In this document: in pieces, positions 15,786 through 22,082 of the stretch | Numbering within the stretch: the first letter of the stretch is position 1 | How the letters are laid out: each line of letters opens with the position of its first letter | Virus record (IMG/VR): IMGVR_UViG_3300023179_003483 | Coordinates: 1 to 23,088 of that record | Source: a virus | Length of the DNA stretch: 23,088 nucleotides | Strand: one strand, 5' to 3' | The notes under the pieces: model-generated | Told to the model about the DNA's origin: nothing | Seen by the model: the letters and a program-made list of their open reading frames with translations, nothing else | The model's database searches: none | Program-made: the position numbers and the translations under genes

Positions 15786-15801
15786 GTCCAATTTATTGGA
15801 C
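15786..15801 (-). terminator. Possible terminator hairpin at the end of the homing endonuclease gene
   Basis: GTCCAA, a four-base loop and TTGGAC form a six-pair stem overlapping the stop codon of the GIY-YIG gene. On the coding strand it is followed by ACTTTTC, a short T run. It is weak by bacterial standards but would separate this gene from the promoter-led gene downstream. Confidence 0.4.
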
Positions 15802-16722
15802 GGTCGCATTATTTGATGGAAACAAGTTATTTAACTTATTACAATTATGAAAATGGTATCTAGTCATATTAGGCCCTTTACCGGTTTTACCACAATTTGG
15901 ACAAATAACTTCTATATGACGAGCTTTTACTTTATGCTTCCAAGTTCTACCTTTATTGGGATGTTCGTTGTTCTTTAACCACTCTGTTTGAGCTTTGCTT
16001 AAATTTTTTTTATGAGTATCTGATAATTTGGTATCTTTATTCGGAGATATTCTTCCCTTAGTATTTTCAGAAATTTGCTTTTTTGTTTCTTCGGAATGCT
16101 TTTTACCTTTGAATCCATTTATATTTGATTTATGCCACCCCACTCTAGCATTTTTCATAAGTGTTTTGCTTTCTTCCGAATGTTTTTTACCAACCATTGG
16201 TGAATTGTTGGTTTTATTCCACTCTTTCATTTTTTCAGATATAATTTTTTTAGTTTCTTCAGAGTGCGTTTTACCTTTAAATGGTGAATTGTTGGTTTTA
16301 TTCCACTCTTTCATTTTTTCAGATATAATTTTTTTAGTTTCTTCAGAGTGCGTTTTACCTTTAAATGGGTTTCCAAATTTATAATTTCTTAATTTTGTTT
16401 GTTCGCCAATATGGCTCAAAACATTGGGTGAAAAAATGTATCCACCATCACCACCTGTTGTTAAATTATACCCACACTTATTTGAAGCATATTCAGAAAT
16501 AAATTTAATTTCAGCCGCATTTAATTCAGCATTGTTGTTACACTCATAAATAACTTCCCAAACAAAATTATCATTACCATATTTTTTTAATGCGCTATGA
16601 AAATACAATTTTGGATTTTTTGATTTTTTAATATGCTCACATTTTCTAGACTCTAATGTGTTTTTAGTTTTACCAATATACACTTTACCATTAATAACAT
16701 TTGTTACTTTATATATAATCAT
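15793..16722 (-). CDS. GIY-YIG homing endonuclease with NUMOD3 repeats and C-terminal zinc finger
   Basis: A 309-residue protein in three parts. The GIY-YIG nuclease spans about 1-90: IIYKVTNVINGKVYIGKT with Tyr4 and Tyr15, Arg26, and catalytic Glu71 in NAAEIKFI, at positions like those of I-TevI. Next come several NUMOD3 repeats of the form PFKGKTHSEETKKIISE, two of them identical. The C-terminus has a zinc finger with Cys274, Cys277, His290 and Cys294, the pattern shared by many phage homing endonucleases. It would cut DNA at a specific target, helping its own gene spread. It stands free between genes with no intron seen, and is preceded by a 59-base spacer. Composition is more AT-rich than its neighbours. 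Confidence 0.93.
   Translation of the reverse strand: MIIYKVTNVINGKVYIGKTKNTLESRKCEHIKKSKNPKLYFHSALKKYGNDNFVWEVIYECNNNAELNAAEIKFISEYASNKCGYNLTTGGDGGYIFSPNVLSHIGEQTKLRNYKFGNPFKGKTHSEETKKIISEKMKEWNKTNNSPFKGKTHSEETKKIISEKMKEWNKTNNSPMVGKKHSEESKTLMKNARVGWHKSNINGFKGKKHSEETKKQISENTKGRISPNKDTKLSDTHKKNLSKAQTEWLKNNEHPNKGRTWKHKVKARHIEVICPNCGKTGKGPNMTRYHFHNCNKLNNLFPSNNATVQ
16198..16365 (-). repeat. Perfect 84-bp tandem duplication inside the homing endonuclease
   Basis: Two copies of an 84-base unit (16198-16281 and 16282-16365) are identical by eye, encoding a duplicated 28-residue NUMOD3 unit. Neighbouring NUMOD3 repeats in the same protein have diverged, so this duplication is recent. Confidence 0.85.
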
Positions 16723-16781
16723 ACTTACATCCAGTTTAAGGCATTAGACCTAATTTAATATAAATATGTAATTTTTAATTT

Positions 16782-17585
16782 TTACCAAAAGTGGGTCTCT
16801 ATACTTTCTTCTGGTGGATATGTTAGATGATGTTCAATGGGATAATCATATGCAGCAACCTCCGTTGGATACGGAAATTCTTCATGCTTCATTCGTTTTA
16901 ACATATCTCGCCGTTCCCTCTTATTTTGAGCAAGTATTTGTATATATCGGTGTTTTTCAGGCTCACGCCTTCTCCAAAATTCTGCATACCCACTTTTACC
17001 AATCTCTCGTTTTAAGTGCTCTAAATTGTTACTGCCCCACCTACTAAATACTGTCCTACTATGTATCCACTTATAAGGGTTTTCTGTCAAAGATATCCCG
17101 TAGTTCGGCATCAGCGCAAGGTCGCTAGAAATTCCCTCATATCGCCAGTTGGTTGCTTTATAAATACCACCCAAATGCCCCATACCGTTATCAGCATAAG
17201 ATATTAATAGTTTGATTTCCTTATCATTTTCTCTGAACCATTTGAATGTTTGCCCAATAGCATAACTTTCAATATTTGAACCATACCCGTCATGCACAAA
17301 TAATCGGGTCAACTCTAATGCATTATCTTTGGATAACCCCTCACAAATTGAGGTTGCTGCTTTCGCACCGACCGGAAATCCGTAGATTGCGCATCCTATC
17401 AACTTTTCTGAATTACCAAATACATCGTTTTCATCACCCCTATAAAATATTCCGAAAGCGTATCGGCACATTGTCCATGCGTGAGTGTAGTGATAGGTTA
17501 CAATCATATCCTTTGCTATTGACTTAGCAATTGGATGTACCCTAACACGGCTTACATCGCAGTATTCCTTACCTTCAATTTTCAT
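16782..17585 (-). CDS. Mom-like DNA-modification acyltransferase homologue (copy 2)
   Basis: A 267-residue protein resembling phage Mu Mom. Visible conserved blocks are IVTYHYTHAW (28-37), KLIGCAIYGFPVG (61-73), LELTRLFVHDGYGSNIES (90-107), LLISYADNGMGHLGGIYKATNWRYEG (126-151) and a closing HSRT segment. Mu Mom is a GNAT-fold enzyme that turns adenine into N6-carbamoylmethyladenine, protecting phage DNA from restriction. Activity and product here are inferred. The C-terminal 60 residues are rich in arginine and lysine (WRRREPEKHRY), fitting DNA contact. It is a clear paralogue of the gene immediately upstream, with which it overlaps by 11 bases. It is followed by a spacer and the homing endonuclease. 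Confidence 0.82.
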   Translation of the reverse strand: MKIEGKEYCDVSRVRVHPIAKSIAKDMIVTYHYTHAWTMCRYAFGIFYRGDENDVFGNSEKLIGCAIYGFPVGAKAATSICEGLSKDNALELTRLFVHDGYGSNIESYAIGQTFKWFRENDKEIKLLISYADNGMGHLGGIYKATNWRYEGISSDLALMPNYGISLTENPYKWIHSRTVFSRWGSNNLEHLKREIGKSGYAEFWRRREPEKHRYIQILAQNKRERRDMLKRMKHEEFPYPTEVAAYDYPIEHHLTYPPEESIETHFW

Positions 17586-18336
17586 TTGATATAGGTTCTA
17601 ATTTGTGTATCTCTTCCGCAATAATTTCACTTACCTTTGGATAAGGTTGTAGGGGATGTTTTATACTATTCAATATTTTCTTTCTATTCTTTTTATCCAA
17701 TATGTAAAAGTATCTATGTTTTTTTGGTTCTCGCCGAATCCAAAATGGTTTTGTAATTACTTTTTGTATTTGCTTTGGGTCATTTGTTCCATACCTAACA
17801 AACGATGTTCTACTATGAAACCAATCGCCATCCTCATCCCACCTAAAACTCCAACTATCAGTCCATCGTAAATTATTACCCTGATACAACCAATTGGTAG
17901 ATTGATACACCGTTCCCAAATGCCCCTCTTTCGGGTCTGAATACGATATAAGTGCCCTAATATGCGGTGCGTTTTTCTTTAACCAATCAAATGTTTGAGA
18001 AACAAACCAACTCTCAATATTACACCCATACCCATCTTCAATCCATAAGCGGGTCAACTCCAGCACCTCCGTCCGTTCTAAAAGTTCGGATATGGAGGTG
18101 CCAGAATTTCTACCCACTGGGTCACCATAACAGGCAACCCCCACCAACTTTTCATTAACCCCACCGAAAAATTGGTGTTCCCCCTCATCTAAATAAAATA
18201 AACCAATTGAATAACTAACTTTTGTCCATAAGTGGCTGTAGTGATTTTTTACAATCATCTCCTTTGCCACCGATTTACTAATCAATCTTACACAAAATTT
18301 GGATACATCTGAATAGTTTTTACCCTCTACTTTCAT
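17575..18336 (-). CDS. Mom-like DNA-modification acyltransferase homologue (copy 1)
   Basis: A 253-residue protein aligning end to end with the next gene: MKVEGKNYSDVSKF, IVKNHYSHLW, KLVGVACYGDPVG, LELTRLWIEDGYGCNIES, ALISYSDPKEGHLGTVYQSTNWLYQG, HSRTSFVRYG and WIRREPKKHRY. One conserved position differs: SYSD here against SYAD in copy 2. Divergence is large (roughly half of residues differ by eye), so this is an old duplication, likely with different sequence preference or donor. Function is inferred from the Mom family as above. It overlaps the small HTH gene by 17 bases, placing it in the operon that starts with the MazG-like gene. No Com-like zinc-finger activator gene is seen nearby. Confidence 0.82.
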   Translation of the reverse strand: MKVEGKNYSDVSKFCVRLISKSVAKEMIVKNHYSHLWTKVSYSIGLFYLDEGEHQFFGGVNEKLVGVACYGDPVGRNSGTSISELLERTEVLELTRLWIEDGYGCNIESWFVSQTFDWLKKNAPHIRALISYSDPKEGHLGTVYQSTNWLYQGNNLRWTDSWSFRWDEDGDWFHSRTSFVRYGTNDPKQIQKVITKPFWIRREPKKHRYFYILDKKNRKKILNSIKHPLQPYPKVSEIIAEEIHKLEPISNEN

Positions 18337-18520
18337 AAGGCCATGTTAATATATGTTTCCAAGTGTAACCCTTAACGATTTTACGAATATTAGCAGGTGA
18401 AACACCATTGTTTCTTGCAAGAACTTTGATGTTCCTATGTCCAACACTCCACAACTCACGAATAGATTTTACCTGCCCCTCCGTAAGTTTATGTTTTGGA
18501 TGTGATTCACCACACAACAT
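18320..18520 (-). CDS. Small helix-turn-helix protein (homing-endonuclease-type DNA-binding tail)
   Basis: A 66-residue protein starting MLCGESHPKHKLTEGQVKS. The remainder, IRELWSVGHRNIKVLARNNGVSPANIRKIVKGYTWKHI, is the helix-turn-helix that often follows HNH homing endonucleases and also occurs alone in phages. With the nuclease part absent, it may be a remnant or a small repressor. A frame reaches 18595, but the ATG at 18520 is chosen because GAGGAG lies seven bases upstream and it follows the MazG-like stop by one base. It overlaps the first Mom-like gene, so regulation of that pair is conceivable. Confidence 0.75.
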   Translation of the reverse strand: MLCGESHPKHKLTEGQVKSIRELWSVGHRNIKVLARNNGVSPANIRKIVKGYTWKHILTWPYESRG

Positions 18521-18521
18521 A

Positions 18522-18956
18522 TTAAATCTCCTCATTAAAAGGAATTTGAATTTGTGAATTTTTTGCTTCCCAAAATCTATAAACGATTTTTCCAATGTCA
18601 GGTTTTCTATAGTTCGGACCTTTTAAGATTTTACCATCCTCTCTATAAATTGGATTACCATTTTCATCCAACTTTGACATATTGGAACTATGCACTTCAT
18701 CAAATACATCTTCAATAATATCACCCATCCCATGTTGTAGAATTGTTCCTAATAAGATGTATAATTGGTCGGTGAGAGCATCTGCAATACCAACCGGGTC
18801 ATCATTCTGATTTGCCTCTTTGTATTCGTTTAACTCTTCCAAACCAAGCCTATACCTCAAATCGCATATTTCATCCGATTGAACCATTGGGCTTTTGTAA
18901 TACTTCTGACCATATACCTCGTGAAATTGCTTCACCCGCTCTAATTGTTTTTTCAT
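18522..18956 (-). CDS. MazG-like / PRA-PH-like NTP pyrophosphohydrolase
   Basis: A 144-residue all-helical protein: MKKQLERVKQFHEVYGQ, then LRYRLGLEELNEYKEA with Glu40, Glu41 and Glu44, and ADALTDQLYILLGTIL with Asp59 and Asp63. This EExxE...DxxxD set binds magnesium in the MazG/HisE/dUTPase-like superfamily, which hydrolyses nucleoside triphosphates to monophosphates. The tail has a conserved-looking GKILKGPNYRKPD. It may clear unwanted nucleotides, for instance to favour modified or phage-specific dNTPs. The start at 18956 is chosen over a TTG at 18974 because a promoter lies directly upstream; the -7 box ends seven bases before the ATG, so the transcript may be leaderless. Confidence 0.85.
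   Translation of the reverse strand: MKKQLERVKQFHEVYGQKYYKSPMVQSDEICDLRYRLGLEELNEYKEANQNDDPVGIADALTDQLYILLGTILQHGMGDIIEDVFDEVHSSNMSKLDENGNPIYREDGKILKGPNYRKPDIGKIVYRFWEAKNSQIQIPFNEEI
18528..18533 (-). promoter_or_regulatory. Ribosome binding site deciding the HTH gene start
   Basis: GAGGAG followed by seven bases and the ATG at 18520. It lies within the last codons of the MazG-like gene and supports the 66-residue product. Confidence 0.65.
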
Positions 18957-18963
18957 AACTATA

Positions 18964-18995
18964 CAAATATACAAAATAATTTTTAAAGTGCCAAA
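18964..18995 (-). promoter_or_regulatory. Bacteroidota-type promoter for the MazG-like/Mom-like operon
   Basis: TTTG (18995-18992), 20 bases, TATATTTG (18971-18964). The segment TTATTTTGTATATTTGTATA is identical to the promoter at 15165-15196. It lies partly in the end of the thioredoxin gene. The ATG at 18956 is so close that transcription would begin at or within a few bases of it. Confidence 0.72.
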
Positions 18996-19219
18996 TATTC
19001 TCCTAAAGATTTTACTCCAATAATTCTTTTGAACTCTGAACCATCTTTCATCAATATCACCGTTGGAACGCTTCTAATTCCATACGAAACTGCTAATTCA
19101 GATTCTGAATCCACATCAATCTTTTTTACAGGTATAGTTTTAGATACCTCCGCCATAATAGGAGCTAATTGTTTACAAGGTGCGCACCATTTTGCGCTAA
19201 AATACCAATATTCTATCAT
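18983..19219 (-). CDS. Thioredoxin
   Basis: A 78-residue minimal thioredoxin. The redox motif is WCAPC (Trp11-Cys15), a variant of WCGPC. Other marks are the KIDVDSES strand and the cis-proline SVPT (Pro52). It is shorter than bacterial thioredoxin (about 105 residues), like phage and archaeal small forms. It most likely reduces the C-terminal cysteine pair of the ribonucleotide reductase encoded directly upstream; the genes are 23 bases apart. AAAAAGGA precedes the ATG. Confidence 0.93.
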   Translation of the reverse strand: MIEYWYFSAKWCAPCKQLAPIMAEVSKTIPVKKIDVDSESELAVSYGIRSVPTVILMKDGSEFKRIIGVKSLGEYLAL

Positions 19220-19242
19220 TTTTAATCCTTTTTAATTTATTA

Positions 19243-21036
19243 TTAACCGTCACATGAAACGCAATCTGGGTCAGTTGCTCTTGCTGCAATATCACCCCTT
19301 AATACTGATTCAGTTCTCATATAGTATAAAGTTTTGATTCCTTCTTTCCAAGCTTCCAAGTGAACTTGATTTATCCACTTTGGAGATGCTTGTGATGGGA
19401 ACGCAAGATTTAACGATACGGCCTGGTCAATGTATTGTTGCCTAATCCCAGCTTGCTTTATTAATTCTAATTGATTGATTTCCTTAAATGTTTTATACAC
19501 ATCTTTTACCCAATCAACTTCTTTATTTTTGATTGCGGTTTCGGGAATATCCTGAATGTTTGTTAGTTTATTTCCCAAAAATCCCCACTTTTCCAACTCA
19601 TCAATCCCTTGAACCGAACCACCATCTTCTAAAATCTTATCCCAAGTTTCTTTGTTATTGATTCCAATTTTACGAAGAACCTTTTCCAACTCAGGATTCT
19701 TACGAATGAATGTTCCTTTTGAGGTTTGTTCCGTAAATACATTCGCTGCCCAAGGTTCAATACCCGGTGAGATATTACCACTTAACTTTGAATTAGATAC
19801 TGTTGGTGCGATTGCCCTCAAGTGAGTATTCCGCATTTCAGTTCCAACACACCATAGGGGTTCACCATATTCTTTGGCCAAATCCCTACTTGCTCTCTCA
19901 CTTTCAATCTTTATTTGTGAGAATATCTTCCTCGTTTCAAATTGAGCAGGTAATCCTTCAAATGAAATACCCCTTTGTTGTAAGTAAGTATGCCACCCAA
20001 GAACACCCAATCCCAATGCTCTCCCTTTTTCAGCAGAACGAACTGAGTTTTCAAATCCCCTCATATTCTTTGCTTTCTGAATGAACTCTTCTAATACCCC
20101 ATCCAAAAACCAGATAGCAGTATAAATTAAATCAGTATCTTTCCACTCATCGTATTTTGCAAGATTGAGTGATGATAAACAACACACAAACGAATGTGAT
20201 TCATCAGTATGTAAAGCGATTTCAGAGCAAATATTGGTCATAAACACTTTCAACCCATTTTTCCTATACGCCTCTGGGTTTTGTTTGTTTACATTCCCCT
20301 TATACATAATATAAGGTTCTCCCGTTGCTTTTCTCTTCTGCAATAACTTACCCCATTTTCTTCTTGCTTCTTCATCCCCATCCTCCAATTTTCGCATAAA
20401 CTTATCACCCACAACCGCACATTGATGTAGATTAAGAGATTGACGATTCACATCCCCTTTTGGTTCTCTGATTTCCAACCAATCTTCAAAATCTTTATGT
20501 TCAATGTTTAGATTGACAGATGCTGCTCCCCTACGAACTGCTCCCTGATTTGTTGCAAGGATAGTAGAATCAAATATTTTACAAAATGGAACAATACCAT
20601 CGGATGTTCCGTTTCCAGTGATTTTACTCCCCGCAGGTCTTATCATATTGATACCAATACCAACACCACCGCCATGCTTCGCAAGTAACATCATTTCTAA
20701 ATTCTTCTGTCCAATTTCTTGAATAGAATCACCTACATCAATACCAAAACAGGAAATAGGTAATCCCCTATCTGTCCCCGTGTTTGATAAGACAGGTGTA
20801 GCAAGGTTTAGCCAACCACGCCATATATAATCAAAAAACTTTGATGCAAGTTGTGGTTTATCCAATCTCCTTGCTACCGCAGTACATACCCGCCAATACG
20901 CATCTTTGGGTTTCTCTCCTGCTAAAACATAACCTTTTGATATTGTTTTTAGGTAAACTTCAGTATGCCCCCAAGCGGGGTAATCAACTTCTTTTTCCCA
21001 TCCTAATTCTTCTGCTATTTTATCTGCTGTATTCAT
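19243..21036 (-). CDS. nrdA: Ribonucleoside-diphosphate reductase, large subunit (class I NrdA)
   Basis: A 597-residue NrdA, catalysing reduction of NDPs to dNDPs. Visible marks are the redox cysteine in GLPISCFG (Cys96), the flavoprotein-like AKHGGGVGIGINMIRPAGS loop, the active-site TNICSEI (Asn268, Cys270, Glu272), the partner cysteine in FVCCLSSLNL (Cys285 or Cys286), the radical-transfer tyrosines in TLYYMRT, and the C-terminal shuttle pair CVSC (592-595). It is shorter than E. coli NrdA (761) because the N-terminal ATP-cone is missing, so dATP feedback through that domain is absent. AAGGA precedes the start. NrdB is encoded 12 bases upstream and thioredoxin follows, giving a complete reduction unit. 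Confidence 0.96.
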   Translation of the reverse strand: MNTADKIAEELGWEKEVDYPAWGHTEVYLKTISKGYVLAGEKPKDAYWRVCTAVARRLDKPQLASKFFDYIWRGWLNLATPVLSNTGTDRGLPISCFGIDVGDSIQEIGQKNLEMMLLAKHGGGVGIGINMIRPAGSKITGNGTSDGIVPFCKIFDSTILATNQGAVRRGAASVNLNIEHKDFEDWLEIREPKGDVNRQSLNLHQCAVVGDKFMRKLEDGDEEARRKWGKLLQKRKATGEPYIMYKGNVNKQNPEAYRKNGLKVFMTNICSEIALHTDESHSFVCCLSSLNLAKYDEWKDTDLIYTAIWFLDGVLEEFIQKAKNMRGFENSVRSAEKGRALGLGVLGWHTYLQQRGISFEGLPAQFETRKIFSQIKIESERASRDLAKEYGEPLWCVGTEMRNTHLRAIAPTVSNSKLSGNISPGIEPWAANVFTEQTSKGTFIRKNPELEKVLRKIGINNKETWDKILEDGGSVQGIDELEKWGFLGNKLTNIQDIPETAIKNKEVDWVKDVYKTFKEINQLELIKQAGIRQQYIDQAVSLNLAFPSQASPKWINQVHLEAWKEGIKTLYYMRTESVLRGDIAARATDPDCVSCDG

Positions 21037-21048
21037 CGCATCCTTAAA

Positions 21049-22041
21049 TTAAAATATATCACCCCAATCTTCACCTTCACCTGCTTTACTATAATCGGTT
21101 GGCCTCATAGCAAAGAAATCAGTATGAGTCAATCCCCCCGTAAGGTGGTAAAACCACTCTAAATTACCTGCACTAACTTTATCATACTCAAATATGGGGT
21201 CATAACCTAATTCAACCAATTTTTCGTTAGCTCTTTGTTTTATAAACTCTTTTAAATCTACCGCTGATAGGTTTTCTAAATCACCCATCTCAAACATTTT
21301 ATCAATAAACTTTAGTTCCATCTCCACCATCAACTTTGCAGCAACCTCTATATCGTTTCTTACCTCACCCAATAGTTCAGGAAATTCTTCACACATATGT
21401 CTGAATAACCCACACCCCATTTTAGAATGTAAAGATTCATCCCTAACCGACCATTTCATCTGCTGACCTATTCCTTTGAGTAAGTTTCTCATCTGAAACG
21501 AATAAAGAACTGCGAATGATGAATACAACGATACCCCTTCTGCAAACGCTGAAAAGATTGCCAAACTACGGCCTACCTCTGCTCTTGCTTTTGGGTTTGT
21601 TTGTAACTCTTCAGGTGTCCAATTTGCTGATACTTGTGTTAGGAATTCAAATTTTTCTTTGATTTCCGGCTCATGCATAAATGCAGCAAAATCTTCTAAC
21701 CCTAATGTTTCATTAAGATAAGAATACGCAGTTGCGTGGATTGTTTCTTGCGAACCAAACGCCATAGCCATCTGCCGTATCTCATGTTTTGGAAACCACT
21801 TTGTAACCATTCCTGTCCAATAATCAGAAACAGCACATTCAGTTTGAGCGAACCCTAATAAGATATTACCTACTAAATTCTTTTCATGCTTCTTTAAATT
21901 TTCTTTCCAATCCTTCACATCCCCTTGCATCGGAATTTCGGTGTGTAACCAAAAGGCCTGCATTTGGGGTAGCCATCCATCAGTATAATATTCTGGATAT
22001 TCAAATGGTTTAAACGGTATTCTCTCTTCAAATAATCCCAT
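21049..22041 (-). CDS. nrdB: Ribonucleoside-diphosphate reductase, small subunit (class I NrdB)
   Basis: A 330-residue R2 subunit holding the dimetal centre. Ligands by spacing against E. coli NrdB are Glu68 (E. coli Asp84), Glu99 and His102 in ETIHATAY, Glu168 in FAEGVSLY, and Glu202 and His205 in RDESLHSK. Tyr106 sits at the radical tyrosine position. The first ligand is glutamate rather than the usual aspartate, a change known from class Ic enzymes, though those lack the tyrosine. The C-terminal GEDWGDIF is the acidic/aromatic tail that docks on NrdA. A strong AGGAG lies six bases before the ATG. The 41-base spacer upstream has a weak promoter-like TATATTTA (22067-22074). Confidence 0.95.
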   Translation of the reverse strand: MGLFEERIPFKPFEYPEYYTDGWLPQMQAFWLHTEIPMQGDVKDWKENLKKHEKNLVGNILLGFAQTECAVSDYWTGMVTKWFPKHEIRQMAMAFGSQETIHATAYSYLNETLGLEDFAAFMHEPEIKEKFEFLTQVSANWTPEELQTNPKARAEVGRSLAIFSAFAEGVSLYSSFAVLYSFQMRNLLKGIGQQMKWSVRDESLHSKMGCGLFRHMCEEFPELLGEVRNDIEVAAKLMVEMELKFIDKMFEMGDLENLSAVDLKEFIKQRANEKLVELGYDPIFEYDKVSAGNLEWFYHLTGGLTHTDFFAMRPTDYSKAGEGEDWGDIF

Positions 22042-22082
22042 AATAATCTCCTAAAAATTTTGTGTGTAAATATAAATACATT

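Noticed and set aside
16198-16365. CRISPR-like repeats
   Set aside because: The two units are contiguous with no spacers and encode a protein repeat in frame.
16028-16384. Plus-strand repetitive open frame of 118 codons
   Set aside because: It is the antisense reading of the NUMOD3 repeats; the repetition comes from the homing endonuclease coding strand.
15793-16722. Group I intron around the homing endonuclease
   Set aside because: Neighbouring genes on both sides are complete and in different families, so there is no split exon to join.
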